Part shown: one piece after another, positions 11,013-22,591 of the stretch
Layout: each line of letters opens with the position of its first letter
Numbering within the stretch: the first letter of the stretch is position 1
Origin: Magnaporthiopsis rhizophila
Taxonomy: Eukaryota; Ascomycota; Sordariomycetes; Magnaporthales; Magnaporthaceae
Assembly: GCA_003049465.1 (NCBI GenBank)
Contig: PYSS01000044.1
Location: forward strand, 62,001 to 126,000
Length of the DNA stretch: 64,000 bases
Direction: 5' to 3'
Program-made: the position numbers and the translations under genes
The notes under the pieces: model-generated
Database searches by the model: none
Told to the model about the DNA's origin: nothing
Seen by the model: the letters and a program-made list of their open reading frames with translations, nothing else

Positions 11013-12950
11013 ATGGCCGAATCTCCAACCTTCGTGCTGCCCGTCAGGGAGCGGTCCGCCGCCGCTCCTCACACCTCGATCGAGAATCTCCCCAACGAGC
11101 TGCTCTCCCACATCTTCACCTTCCTCGACGCGCCCGCCGCCCCTTCCGAGGCCCGTCTGCACGACCAGCCCAACACCGGCGTCTTCGAGCCGGGCGACGA
11201 CCCTGACGCCAGGGCACCCGGCGGCGGCGTCCTCCCCTCACCGCTGCTGCTGCGGACACTGCCCCTCAAGAGCGCCTCCATGGTCAGCCGGCGCTGGCAC
11301 GCGGTCTCGCTGCCCATACTCTTCCGCCACGTCGTCTGGCCCGTCGACCGCTGGGACCTGCTGCTGGTCGAGCAGGAGCCCGACCATGTCGCGGCCATCC
11401 CGCTCCTCGACTTCATCCGCAGCCACGGCATCGGCACCTCGGTCCTGACCCTGACCATGGTGGTGGCCGACAGCCTGGCCGGCATGTACCGCCTCCAGGC
11501 CGAGGACGAGATCGACAGGGCGCAGGAGCCCAGGCGGCAGCAGCAGCGGGACGAGGAGAAGGACGAGGACGACGAGGACGAGGACGGTGACGGCGGCAAT
11601 GGCGGCAGCCGGCACCAGCAGAGCCGCCGCATCTCGCTCATGACGGCGCTGCGCATGGTGGACAACGAGCCCGGTTTGGAGCGGTCGGCCACGTACAACG
11701 AGGACAACAACTGGTTGTGGGACGCCGTCTTTGGCCTCGTCGACCCGCTGCGCTTCACCATGCTCGCGTCGCCGCGCATGCTGGCCTCGCTGCTGTCGCG
11801 CATGGTATTTCTGGGCGACGCCTGGAGCTTTGGGTCCCCGCTGCACATGCTGTCGCTGTCGCGGAAGGCTCGCGACGCGGGGGCTCGTGTCGGCGCCGCC
11901 GCTGCTGCTTGCGGGTCCAGAAAGGGCAAGGAGAAGGAGAAGGAACCTGCGCAATCGCAGCCGGAGAATCAGAAACAAGCCTCTTCCTCTTCTTCGGCGG
12001 CCTCGCCTTCGGCCTCGAAGCCGGCCCCATCGTCCTCTTCCAAGTCATCATCATCCAAGCCAAAATACAACCTGCGCCGCGTCCCCTGCAGACTCTTCAC
12101 CGTGCGGCCCTGGACGTCGCTCCTGCTCAACGAGGGCTCGTCGGCGCGCGTCTACTCGGAGTACGAGTTCTACACGAAGCGGCCGCCTTCGGTGCTGGGC
12201 GCTCTGCTGGGCACCGAAGAGTTCCCCAACAACGAGAGCCTGATCCCGGCCACGGTCCGCAGCCTGTCGTACGTGGCCGTGTTCCCGCTGTCGAGCCACT
12301 TTGGCACGCTGATCCGGCACCTCCCGCCGGTGGACCGGCTGTTTGTGCAGATCGTGCCGCGCGGCGACGGCGACGGCGACGGCGACGACGTCTTCTCCAA
12401 CATGCTGGCGCGGCAGCCGCCGCCGCAGCGGTCCATCGACCCGCAGGACCTGTGGATCGAGCGCAACACGGCCTACAGCATGGTGATCCGCGCCATGATG
12501 GACGGCCGTCGCCGCGGCAGCTGGCGCCGCCTGCTCGAGTTCGAGTCGGGCGACGCCGCCGACAGAGAGGCCTGGGAGCTGGCGGTGCAGTACGTGCGCA
12601 TGGCCGGGCGGGCATGGCGCGTCGCCGGCGAAGGCGTGTTTTGCAGGAGGGAGGACTATGACGAGGGTGAGGACGAGGGGCACGAGGGTGATGATGACGA
12701 TGACGATGAGGATGATGATGATTATGTGGAACAGGATGGCCCGGTGGATGATGACGATGACGATAACGAGTCGGTCGTTGAGATTATCGAGATGCACGGC
12801 GGCGGCGGCAGCAGCGGCAGTAACGGAGGTGGAACGGATGGGAGCAGCACCAACGGAGGGGCAGGTCCCGCGGATCAAGGGGGCGAGCAGGAGTCGGGCG
12901 GTGGAGAGGACCCGTCTGTCGCCAACTCGCCGTTTATGTCAGTACTGTAA
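11013..12950 (+). CDS. F-box protein with acidic C-terminal tail
   Basis: A single-exon frame of 645 residues. The start of an F-box, IENLPNELLSHIFTFLDA, is at 23-40. The second half, SASMVSRRWHAVSLPILFRHV (about 87-107), comes after an insert of roughly 45 residues, an atypical spacing. F-box proteins recruit substrates to SCF ubiquitin ligases through Skp1. An acidic/Gly insert (about 170-200) and a Ser/Lys-rich disordered insert (about 305-350) interrupt the body. The C-terminus holds a nearly pure Asp/Glu block (about 549-590), then a Gly/Ser-rich tail ending SPFMSVL. No LRR or WD repeats are evident, so the substrate-binding part is unidentified. Several antisense frames are GC-rich shadows. 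Confidence 0.82.
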   Translation: MAESPTFVLPVRERSAAAPHTSIENLPNELLSHIFTFLDAPAAPSEARLHDQPNTGVFEPGDDPDARAPGGGVLPSPLLLRTLPLKSASMVSRRWHAVSLPILFRHVVWPVDRWDLLLVEQEPDHVAAIPLLDFIRSHGIGTSVLTLTMVVADSLAGMYRLQAEDEIDRAQEPRRQQQRDEEKDEDDEDEDGDGGNGGSRHQQSRRISLMTALRMVDNEPGLERSATYNEDNNWLWDAVFGLVDPLRFTMLASPRMLASLLSRMVFLGDAWSFGSPLHMLSLSRKARDAGARVGAAAAACGSRKGKEKEKEPAQSQPENQKQASSSSSAASPSASKPAPSSSSKSSSSKPKYNLRRVPCRLFTVRPWTSLLLNEGSSARVYSEYEFYTKRPPSVLGALLGTEEFPNNESLIPATVRSLSYVAVFPLSSHFGTLIRHLPPVDRLFVQIVPRGDGDGDGDDVFSNMLARQPPPQRSIDPQDLWIERNTAYSMVIRAMMDGRRRGSWRRLLEFESGDAADREAWELAVQYVRMAGRAWRVAGEGVFCRREDYDEGEDEGHEGDDDDDDEDDDDYVEQDGPVDDDDDDNESVVEIIEMHGGGGSSGSNGGGTDGSSTNGGAGPADQGGEQESGGGEDPSVANSPFMSVL

Positions 12951-13506
12951 TTTTCTTTATTTCTATTTTATGTTGTTGCCAGCTTACTGTAAAAAGGAGA
13001 CGATGTTTTTTTTTTTTTTTTCTTGTTTTTTTGGTATACTTGGACTTGTGGCTGATGAGACGATTGCGTACAAAAGGAGCGGGCGGCTGAGGCGGATCGC
13101 CTTTAACGGTATCGCGACGCTGCCGGTGTCGAGCCGGTATTTTTATTCTGTGTGATGGGATCTATGCGCATGTCGCGTGTTCATGCCCGTTTTGGGCGAG
13201 GCGCCTGTTTTGGTGGTGCCGGGCCTGTATCTGTTTGTCCTGCCCGTTGGTCCCGGCCCCTCTGTTCATGCTTCCCATGTTTTCTTCATCAAAAATCACA
13301 TGCGGCATTTTTCGTAGATGAAGATCTAAAGGATTAACAGAATGAAAATCTACTAATTTATGATCTATACTAACACCATCCGCGCAACTTCGCGGGTGGC
13401 AATTTAACCATACCTAACCCCTTTCTCCAGTCTATCCTGCTTTTACCCAATGAATCCATACAAGCTATTCACTGCTTATCCCCACCACTGCCGACCGACA
13501 ACTCCA
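12951..13506. other. Intergenic between convergent genes
   Basis: 3' flanks of the F-box gene (plus) and the chitinase gene (minus). A T run of about 17 nt lies at 13006-13022. Nothing else is supported. Confidence 0.5.
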
Positions 13507-14824
13507 TTAGTCAGTGTACGGCGCCCTCAGCTCCTGCCAGCCCGCCGCAACCAGGCTCCTGCCGGGCGTGTCGACATCCCCCACGCCCTGCCAGTAGAAC
13601 AGGCCGGCGAGGCGGTTGGCCCTCGCGTACCGCGCCTTGAGCCGGACCGTGGCGGGCGTATCCAGCGTCACGAACCCCCTTTTCGTGTCGTTGTCATCAT
13701 CAACAAAGCACGCCGCCCCGACATCTTCATCCACCTCCATCAACCCGTCCACCGACTCGGGCAGGTCCCGGTAGTCGACCTCGGCCGCGGCGCCGTACGC
13801 GTCCCCCGGCGCTCTGGCCCCCGCGAAGCAGCGCGCGTAGGCGGGGATGCCGAGCGCCACCTTGGACGGGTGCACGCCGTTGGCGAGCAGGTACGACACG
13901 CCCGTCTGACCGGATGCGAGGCGGAAGGCCGGCGGCGGGTCGTTGTTGTTGTTGTTGTTGTTGGCGGAAGGAAGTAGAGGAGGCCGCAGCTGGGCCTGGT
14001 GGCCGGCGGCGGGGGTCCAGGGACCGGAAAAGTCGTACGACATGAGGTTGACGTAGTCCATCAGCGGCGCGACCTGCGACAAGGGGATGTTCCGCAGCGC
14101 CCACTCGCCGCAGGGCAGGGCGGTGCTGAGCATGTACCGTGGGGATGGGAGGGCGTTGCGCAGGGATTGCATGAGGGCGAGGAAGGATTGGCCTTCGGTT
14201 GGGGTGGAGGGTTGTTCCCAGTCGACTGGTGATGACGGTGTCAGTCGGTCGGTTGTAGTGGTGGAAAGTTTGGGATTCAGGAGCAGGGAGAGGGAGGCGA
14301 GATGGGAATAGGCTGTGCTCACTATCAACGCCGTCAAACCCATGCGTGTCGACAAAGTTGCGCGCCTGCGCCGCAAACGTGCTCCGCGCCCGCGAGCTCG
14401 CGGCCAGGGCGGCGAACGGCTTGCTGCCCTCGCCGCCGCCGAAGCTGACGATGGTCTTGATGGCCGGGTTGTTGCGCTTGATCTGGGCCACGGCCGCGAT
14501 GCAGCCCTCGACTCCGTCGACGGCGATTTTCAGGTCGGCCCATTCATCGTTAAGCTGCGGGGGGAGGCGTCGGTTATAAATCGTATCGTGCTTGAAATTG
14601 GGGATACGAGATACGTACCTTGATCTCGCCGCTCTTGGTGACGCTGGCGTGGGGGATTGCGGGTTAGTGTGCTTGTGTGTATGTCTGTCTCGGGAGCACG
14701 CGACGTACCCGACAAATGCGTAGTAGATGTGCGTGATGCATTGGACCTGAAGCGCCGAAGGCGGCAGGTCCTTGTAGACGCGCCAGTTGGGGTAGTAGAC
14801 TGCGTTGATGTATTGCCGAGACAT
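13507..14824 (-). CDS. GH18 chitinase, intracellular type
   Basis: Four exons, 14824-14709, 14643-14619 (25 nt), 14554-14323 and 14225-13507, encode 363 residues; donors are GTACGT, GTACGT and GTGAGC. The catalytic GH18 signature DGVDIDWE lies at 121-128, with E128 as acid/base, and its second Asp is rebuilt exactly across intron 3. The SxGG substrate motif is SFGG (84-87), and MSYDFSGPW is the usual beta-6 motif. The enzyme hydrolyses beta-1,4-N-acetylglucosamine chains. No signal peptide (MSRQYINAVYYPNWRVY) and no chitin-binding module are present, so a cytosolic role in autolysis or wall recycling is inferred rather than secretion. A run of seven Asn sits in a loop. Confidence 0.9.
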
Positions 14825-15655
14825 GGCGCATGTTTTGCTGGTGTCGAGTAGGTGGGCGAAGGTAGGGAGTAGGTAATCCAATGGGGAGGTAACTTTGTAG
14901 ATTGGTCTGATTTATGGGATGCTCGGGAGACGGCTTGTTGAGATACATAGCTCCGTTCGAGGTCTGTGTCTCGGGATCGATTTGCCTAGCGTTGCACAAA
15001 CTCGAGGCGGTGCTGCTGGGGGCTGGGATCCGAGAGCCCAATGGGGCGCTTCGACTCGTGGCCACATTCCTCTGCTCCCGACAGCAGCAGGTTTCCCGTC
15101 CCTGTGTCCTTCCTTGTGCGCCACGGATGATGCATATTTGCCATAGAAGCAGGTGCCGACGAGGCGGGAGAAAACGAGAAGGATGGGCAGCACCTGCGGC
15201 CAGAGTGGGCTGTCGATTGCGTAACGTGAGACAGCCACGATTTAAAGTTGGATGAGCATTCAACACGGGCTGCCTCCCTGACCAAGACCAAATAGCCCGA
15301 AGGAGTGTGGTTGGCTGCACTTGAGGCAGTCCCTGCTGGGGATGCGTTACAAGCAGAATCACTGGGCAATGATCGTAGAGGCAAGTGTAGACGATAGAAA
15401 ATCCATTGGAAGCGCTATCGAGGTAGATACAAAAGGGACAAAAGGTGAAAACACACCATGCGTTCCAGTTCCAGAAATATGTACAGATATGAAGAGAATG
15501 CGCCCCGTCGTCGGACAGGGGCTACAAGATTTTGGACGGTTATATGCAGGGGCAAAGAGAGACGGCACTAGGCCTGCGGTGTAAGAGTGATGCTCGCATC
15601 ACCCTTCTTGCGTGTTATGCGGATGTCGGGTGGACGGGATGATGGTCACACCATC
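14825..15655. other. Intergenic upstream of the chitinase gene
   Basis: Holds the chitinase promoter and the 3' flank of the AA9 gene (both minus). Open frames are short and overlapping on both strands; none is supported. Confidence 0.5.
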
Positions 15656-16717
15656 TTACTGGGCCAGGCGGACCTCCTTGGCGTGGCGGCGCATCTTCTT
15701 GTTGCACTTGGGCTTGCCCGAGGCGACCGGGGCCGAGGACGAGTTGCCAGCGTTAGGAGCGGCAGTGGGCTGGCCGGCGGCGGGGGCAGAGGTCGGCTGG
15801 CCGGCAACAGGAGCAGAGGTGGAGGTGGGCTTGCTGGCATCAGGGGTGGTGGTGGAGGTGGGCTTGGAGCCGGCAGGAGCGGCAGACGAGATCGACTTGG
15901 AACCAGCAGGAGCAGAGGTCGGCTTGGAGCCGGCGGGCAGCGAGCTCGTGGGCTGGGCGGGCTCGGTCTCGTTGGAGGCGGCGCCGCTGTTGCCGCCGGT
16001 CCAGATGGCCGGGCCGGGCATGGTGTAGGGCTTGAAGCCGTTGTAGATGCTAAAGTTGAAGGACGGGTCGTTCTTCTTGTACGCGCCGGGGAACTTGACC
16101 ATGGGGCCGGGCTTGCCGTTGCCGCCGCCCGTGACGCGCACCTGGGCGCAGCTCATGTAAAACTCGGCCTCGCCAAAGTGCGCCTGGTGCAGGCCGATGT
16201 GCTCGACGCGCACCAGGTAGTCGCCGTCGGGCGTGTCCTTGGACAGGCGGAACTCGATGATGTCCTTGTTGTACGAGCACCAAGCGTCGCGCGTGAAGTC
16301 CTTGGTCTTGTCGCACACGCCGTCCTCGTACACCTTGAACCAGTCGCCGTCGCCCTGGTACTTGTCCACCGTCGTCGGGGCCTTGGACATGTAGACGGAG
16401 CTGGGGCCCGGGTGGCCCATCTTGGCGCCAACGGCCAGCTTGAAGCCGAGCTTGTCACCCGCCTTGACGTTGGCGATCTTGGTGCGCGACTGCGACTCAA
16501 ACGCGCCCAGGTTGCAGCGCATCTCGGGCCCGTCGGGCGTGGCGTTGTCGCGCAGGCCCGCCCACTTGGTCGGGTTGTACTTGGCCTGCCGCGAGTTCTG
16601 GAGCACGTACTCGTCGGGGCGAGTCTCCTTGTCGTTGATGATGAGCATGTTGAAGAAGTAGTGGGCCGAGGCCTGGTGGGCCATGGCGAGGGCGGTGGCG
16701 AGGACGGTGTACTTCAT
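15656..16717 (-). CDS. AA9 lytic polysaccharide monooxygenase
   Basis: A single exon of 353 residues starting at the ATG at 16717; upstream in-frame codons are untranslated leader. The signal peptide MKYTVLATALAMAHQASA (1-18) leaves His19 as the mature N-terminus, the first ligand of the copper histidine brace. H102 (MGHPGPSSVYMSK) is the second brace His, and Y187 in the FGEAEFYMSCAQV motif is the axial Tyr, next to second-sphere H180 and E185. These enzymes oxidatively cleave cellulose or hemicellulose outside the cell using O2/H2O2 and a reductant. The catalytic domain ends near 240; about 95 residues follow as Ser/Thr/Pro/Ala repeats (PTSAPAGSK-like) and a basic Cys-containing end (KPKCNKKMRRHAKEVRLAQ). 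There is no CBM1. Confidence 0.93.
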   Translation of the reverse strand: MKYTVLATALAMAHQASAHYFFNMLIINDKETRPDEYVLQNSRQAKYNPTKWAGLRDNATPDGPEMRCNLGAFESQSRTKIANVKAGDKLGFKLAVGAKMGHPGPSSVYMSKAPTTVDKYQGDGDWFKVYEDGVCDKTKDFTRDAWCSYNKDIIEFRLSKDTPDGDYLVRVEHIGLHQAHFGEAEFYMSCAQVRVTGGGNGKPGPMVKFPGAYKKNDPSFNFSIYNGFKPYTMPGPAIWTGGNSGAASNETEPAQPTSSLPAGSKPTSAPAGSKSISSAAPAGSKPTSTTTPDASKPTSTSAPVAGQPTSAPAAGQPTAAPNAGNSSSAPVASGKPKCNKKMRRHAKEVRLAQ

Positions 16718-16983
16718 CTTGATGGTGGTTGGGGTTGTGGTTTTGTTTTTTGGTGGTTTTGCTAATGCTGGCAGTGAAAAAAAAATGCAACAAAAGGTCT
16801 GGCCTGTGAGAATGAGAGTACTGGCTCTTGCAAGAGAGAAAGAGAGTTGGGAATCAACAGAAGCCTGACGGCAAAAGGAATGACTGGAGCGAAGGGACTG
16901 GAAAAGGAACGACTGTGAGTACGCTTGATGGTGCGATGAGGAGAGAAGATCCAACTGCAGCACAACCAGCAGAGGAAGGTTAG

Positions 16984-16993
16984 TTTATATATC
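16984..16993 (-). promoter_or_regulatory. TATA-like element upstream of the AA9 gene
   Basis: The minus strand reads GGATATATAA about 270 bp upstream of the AA9 ATG. It is the clearest TATA-like sequence in this promoter; the spacing would imply a long 5' leader, so the assignment is tentative. Confidence 0.3.
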
Positions 16994-19900
16994 CTTCGAC
17001 CGTTCTCAACCAACCCCTTTGATCTTCCCGCCCGAACCACACATCAACGTCCTTCCTGCCCCTCCATCGCCAAAACCCTGGTCAGCGGATGGGTGCCGGC
17101 GGCAAGGGCTAGCGACCAGAACCCGTGGGCCCACGCGCTGCCACCGCCTTCCACTGCATCCTGTCATTCCGGAGAATTTGGCTACGGAGCGGGGAGAGCC
17201 AGGGATCATCTGGGATACCGGGCGGGCGCCTGCGGCCGGCGCTCCGCCTGAAAGGATTGAGGGCCAGCATGGCAGGGCGCTGGGAAGTGAACGCCAAGCC
17301 GCCGGCCAGCGGACCTTGGACTAACTGCCTAGCTACCGAACTATGGCCTATGGTGGGACGTCCCTGTAGATTTTGTTTCTTGCGAGGATTCTTGGGGAAT
17401 GAGCAATAACCATAGTCCATCCTTTGGTAGCTACCAAACCATTGGCATCTGCGGCGCACGCAAAATGGAGAAAAAAAAAAAAGGCTCAAGTGTAGCATTG
17501 GCAGTGTAGCAGCAACACGATATCCGCCGTCTTGGCGGGTTACCCCGGACGTCGATCCCGCTCCTCCCATCCCTTCGATTTGCATGCAAGCGGGGCGCCT
17601 CCGGAGAAAAACGCATGATTTTTCCCCCCCCTCTGCTGGCTTGTTCAAACGGACAAAAAGCACCTGGATTTTTGCAACCAGGCCATCAATAGCGCCAAGA
17701 TGGCAGGACCAGCATCTTGAAACCACCAGAGCCGCCTGGTCGGATGCCCCACCCAACCCTCGGTTAGCCTTGACGCTGAGGTCACCAATCTCTCGACTCC
17801 CGCCCGTCCTTTTAATTGGTGGGATTCCAGCGAGCGTTGGGCAGGACACCTGTTGGAGAACGATGTGGGTGGTTAGGCGTTCGAGAGCAAATGGGGAGGA
17901 TCCATTCAGGGGCAGGTGGTCAGCGCTGTCACAAATGCGATTTCCCGCATCTCCTCTGGTCGTTTGACATTGATAGATATGGCTTGACGGATGGATTGGC
18001 CATTTTCACAGCACGCGCCTGGCCGCAAACAAGGAATCGGACGCCACCAGCTCACATTTGTTTCTCGAATCCTATCCGAGCAATCAACTTTTCCCGATAC
18101 GGCATGGTACCCTGTCTACTGGAGATGTTCGCACCCCGCGGCCACGGTCTAGATAAACGTTGTGGGGACTGTCACGCTTGGTAACGCTTACGAGACTGTC
18201 AAGCCTGCTGGAGGGCGCAGGGGTACCTTGGCAGCTTCAGGGGTCACGCCTTGAGCTGATATCTGTGTCGCCTCATCCTACCCCTCGCCCAACCGTCAGC
18301 AAACCAGTGCCTTGGCCCGTTGGAACGAACCAGCAAAAGGATCCTGCTCCGTTCGCCAAGGCCATGGTCGACGACTGGCTTGAACTTTGGTCGGGGTTCG
18401 AACGCATGGAATTCCCCGAACAGGGAGAGAACCATATCCGGTTGCTTGGCAGAATCATAGCCTTGATTCCAGTTAATGCTCATCTCTAGTCATATAGAAA
18501 AAAGGTATCCTTCAAGTGCCCTCGAATTACCTGTCCTTGTTCTTCCCTTCCCCAAGAGATTCAGGGGCAGGTTTATTCCTTCGCATATTTCTCCGTCCAT
18601 TTATCCGTCTATACCTAGGCCTGAAACCACACCGTTGGCTCAATCTCTCCGCCGGCCCTTGCGGAAACTGGTAGTATCGTCTCCTCCCTATAATGCTGAC
18701 CGCCAGCTTTGCTATCATCACTTGAATCGCGTGCATGAGGGCAATGCCTGCGTCCCCAGGACGACATCCACATTGATGTGATGGATAGGAACGGGAATAA
18801 GCGGCGCCGGTCTGTGGTGAGCACATGGAAGTCCGGGTGGTCCACTGCTGCGTGGAAATAACCATTGGTATGTTGGATGACTACAAGCCGTAAACTCAAC
18901 AAGGTTGATAAGGAATCAAAACGAAGAACCGACAGTCCGCTTGTAGACACATGTTTTTTGATAACCCACCTTGTCCAAGTCATGAGGCATTGCTCCTTGA
19001 GCTGTCGGTGTACTCGTGATGCCCAAGGTTGAAAGCCACCTACCTGTTCTAGCTATCGCTGCCCAGAAGGGCCCGCCGGTCTTCCCACCTGCATCGGCTG
19101 AAGATTCGCCCTCCTAGTCCCCTTCTAGGAAGAGGAAGTGAGAGCGGTGTGAGATGCAGGTACATTGGCTCCGTTTTGACCTGGCCCAACTTACGGCCTG
19201 CTACCTGCATGCAGACGGCCTCAAGGTGATGAAGGTAGACGATGTGTGCGACAATGACTTAAAACGGTATGAAAAGATATGAAGGCGGATGGAGTGGAGA
19301 CAGATGATGGAACATGATCATGGCTTTTGAGAGTAGGGTACGTTCTATTGGGGTTCCTAGGGTCTGCAGCAGTTTTTGGAACATGCTTTAGAAAAGAAAG
19401 AAAGAAAAGTCTAAGAGACGAGAAGAAGAAGAAAAAACTGAGAAGAAAGGGAGGACAGAAAGAAGAACGGAAAGGATAGAGAAAACAAAAAGGAAAAAGA
19501 AAGAAAGGAAAAGAACAATAAGGAGGTATGTGATAGAGGTAAATATCATTCAGGAGGATCAGGTAACGGCTGGTATTTTTTATACCCGTTTCGTGGCCAG
19601 AGAATGCCGGCCTAATTATTGTGTGACCGACGAGGAATCTGTTGCACCGAAGTTCGGAAAGACCACGCGCCGCATCTCGGAACCTCTGGCTCCCTGGAAT
19701 GACTACAGATAATTGCGGGAGGATGCTAAAGCAAAGGGCCGCCGTGATTTCACAGGCTGATATTTTCAACTGCTCTGCCCGCTATGAAAAGATCTTTCGA
19801 TTGGGCCCATTCTCTATTTGGCACCACTATCACAGCAAGCGGTGGGGAGGGTTCCAATATGAGAAAGCGAACCGATGAGCGACAAGAAGAAGAAACTGTC

Positions 19901-21132
19901 CACCTGGCTTGCACAGTCTGCTGTGTCATTCGCCGTCGGGTACGGGAAACGCCACTCCGTAGATTGGTGCGCTCGCCTTGCCGGCCCGGCCCCGTGATGT
20001 GATGGAGTTAGCTCCCAATCGTAGCGACTGTCGGGCCCGCAGCGGGCATGGACGCCGACCGCGCTGCTTGCCGCCGAGACTATCACGTTGTTCAGGAGCA
20101 GGTTCGTGACGACCCCGATTGGCGGCATCTCGGCTGCCGCGCCGCGTGGGGAGTACCCCCAACCCTGCAGCGTACGTGGGGCTGGTGATCAGCCTCGTCG
20201 GTCACGGAACGCGGACGTCGGCGGCAGGGACGTTAGCGCCCAGTGACGGACCCGTCGCGCTGATACGGTTTTGCTGGCAGGCGGCGGATGGGCCCGACCC
20301 GGTGGCGAGCCGCTCCGGTGCAGGCCGTTGGCAAAAGAGGGAATTGTGGGATACTGTAGGCTGCAGTCCATCAGCAGCCTAGCCATATTTCAGACACTAA
20401 TGCCGGCCAATAGAGCACAACGTCGCTGCCTTTGCGCCTGAGACGGGTGACCAGTCCGAGCGGCGCGCCATCTCGAGCCCAGTCATATCTCCCTGCCGCG
20501 TTGTCGATGCTGACGTCACCAAGTGCGAGAGTGGTGCGGTTCCCGAGGTGTGGACGCGCGGGCCGTCCCGTTCGGCAAACGCAAAGTCGGCTGTCCGTGC
20601 TGGAAGAGGAGGGCCTTTGGCGCGCTGCTGTTAGCGCACGTTGTCCTACCCTTGCCGGCCCTGGGATTGGCCTACGCGAAGAGAAGAGATCTTCGCTGGC
20701 TACTGCGGTCCCGCCCCGCAAGCTGCCCGAACTCCAAGGTCCAGTGGAGCCGGTTCGGAGCAGGGAGGTCAGCGGCGGATGACACCAGGGGCCTACGGGC
20801 GGCCAAGATTGGCCGACGTCTTGGATCCGGTGGCCTGGGCGTCCAAGTCTCGGTCCGGACCATACGTAAACCGTTTCATGGCCGTATCCGCCTTGGGAAA
20901 GAGTCTGGGGTACCCGCGAAGAAAATGAGCGGGATAGACGCGAGATGGTAGTAAGCCACAGACTTGCTGATACCATCACATACCTGCCTGCGCTTCGAGG
21001 CAAAATCAGGGTTAAGATCGAGATGTACCCGCGGAGACGAGGGACTTGCATGCGGAAATTACGATTTAATATTAGCAATTAGCTATAGTAAATATATCAT
21101 AAAACATTCCCATTAAATCCCTGCGGCCAAGG
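16994..21132. other. Gene-poor stretch, no supported gene
   Basis: About 4.1 kb without a convincing coding frame. It contains an A run at 17469-17481 and a long purine (AG) tract at about 19375-19525. Open frames (for example 17109-17849 minus, 20371-21078 minus, 20432-20951 plus) mix frames and have random composition. Some parts (20.0-20.9 kb) could be an eroded gene or transposon, but no domain could be recognised. AT-rich sequence follows at 21055-21115, just downstream of the NLP stop. Confidence 0.5.
19375..19525 (+). repeat. Polypurine (GAAA/AGAAG) tract
   Basis: About 150 nt of almost uninterrupted A/G on the plus strand, built from AGAAAG, GAAGAA and GGAAAAG units. Imperfect mirror symmetry makes it a candidate for triplex (H-DNA) formation. 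It encodes nothing convincing; the Phe/Ser/Leu-rich antisense frame is a by-product. Confidence 0.7.
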
Positions 21133-21930
21133 TCAATACGCCTTTTCCAGGTTCCTCGTGAAGCTGTCCTCCTTGAAGGGCACGCCGGCAGCGCCAAAGT
21201 CGGTGGTGGTCAGGGCGTTCCTGGCGGCGTCGGTCAGGCTCTCCCAGGCGATGAGCGGCTGCTCGCCGCCCTTGAAGTCGGTGAAGCCGAGCTGGTGGTT
21301 GATGGGCCAGGTGCTGTAGTAGCGGATCAGGGGCCGGTCGCCGTCGAGCTCGAAGGGGCCCGATGTCCGCTGGTAGCCGCCGTGGCCGGAGGCGGCGAGG
21401 GCGACGATGCTGGCGTTGGCGCTGGTGGCGTCGTCGACCCAGACGACGCAGTTCTCCAGGTCGTTGCGGTGGCCGAGCCAGGGGGACGGCTCGTCCTTGG
21501 GCATGTACCAGGTGTACATCAGCGCCCACCGGTCCTTGAACTGGCCCGCGCGCGCGTACACCTGCCCGATGCTCTTGGAGCAGCCGCTCGACGAGGGGCC
21601 GGTGGGTTTGAGGCCGCCGCTTTGCAGAAGAGCGAGAGTTAGTGTTAGTGTGGGGTGCCAGGGAGTTAAAGACGAAGCGAGCGGGAAAGGGAACTTGACT
21701 TACCCCGTGTTGCCGTCGGCGTCAACTAATGGGAAGGGCACGCAGCCCGAAAAGACCTTGAGCCATGGCTTGAACCGGAGCAGGTTCGCGCCGATGGGCC
21801 CGGGCGGGACGGTCTCGGGGAAACCGACGATGGCGTCGTGGTTGATGACGGCCCGAGGCTCTAGGGGAGCGGCGATGGACCGCGACGCCGTAGCGGCGAA
21901 CAGGAGGAACTTGAGGGTGTTGGCAAGCAT
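21133..21930 (-). CDS. NLP family (NPP1) secreted protein, divergent heptapeptide
   Basis: Exons 21930-21704 and 21619-21133 (donor GTAAGT, acceptor AAAG, 84-bp intron) encode 237 residues. A signal peptide of about 20 residues precedes an NPP1 domain of normal length. The paired cysteines of type-1 NLPs are C63 and C89. The family's calcium/sphingolipid-binding heptapeptide, normally GHRHDWE, reads GHRNDLE at 125-131, so two positions differ, including the normally aromatic one. NLPs act in the plant apoplast, either as eudicot-specific cytolysins or as non-cytolytic proteins. The altered motif makes a non-cytolytic or changed role more likely, which is inference. A second, better-conserved copy lies at 42744-43451. 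Confidence 0.9.
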
Positions 21931-22591
21931 CTTGGCGGCTCCTGTGTGTTGGCCTGTCTACTTGTCTGTGGCTCGGGTCCAAAGAGTGGGCGTAGGGCAG
22001 GAAGGGTGCTCCATGGTTGCAAAGGCGGCGCGAGGCAGGCTCTTTTGAGCGACGGCGGGGGTAACCCTTTCCCTGCCTTCTTAAGTGGTTGCGTTAACCG
22101 TGTCGTTCTTTGTGGATCAACCGTCATTTCAGCGGCTCGCGGCACCGCACGGAGAGTGTTGGATAGTGGGGGACCAAAGCACCCTCAGCTCGCTTGGGAA
22201 GTTGAGAGGGGTCTGTGGGAAAGTGGGCGGGTCAGGGCGGCATTGGGAACGTCACCTTCCCATTGAGATTGCCCGGGCCGTCGACACGAGGCTGCCACAC
22301 AGACAATGGATGTAATGCTTTCCGTCTTGCATGCGCCTATCCAAGTGGCCGTTGTGACGCCTAGCCTTTATTGCCTACGGCCTTCGGCACTGATGGGATT
22401 CTGCTTGCTGACTTGCTCTCCATGCGTCTTCCCCACGATCCCAAGCAAGCCCGTGCTCCAGCTCGACTGTGGGGCCGCCGTGAGATTGGACCCTGACTCT
22501 GTGGTCCATTGTCATTTGGTCTCCAAACTCGCAACCCACCGTTCTCTCTGCTGAAAAGCCGCGCGGCATTCACGGCGTCCAGCCAATCACA
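21931..22591. other. Intergenic upstream of the NLP gene
   Basis: Should hold the promoter of the minus-strand NLP gene. No other gene is supported before the tRNA. Confidence 0.5.

Noticed and set aside
15587..16765. 392-codon plus-strand frame across the AA9 gene
   Set aside because: Gly/Val/Leu/Arg-rich composition typical of the antisense of a GC-rich gene; the minus strand has all AA9 copper ligands.
20000..20960. Relic gene or transposase in GC-rich intergenic DNA
   Set aside because: Short stretches such as PPIGVVTNLLLNNVIVSA look protein-like but cannot be extended or placed in any family.
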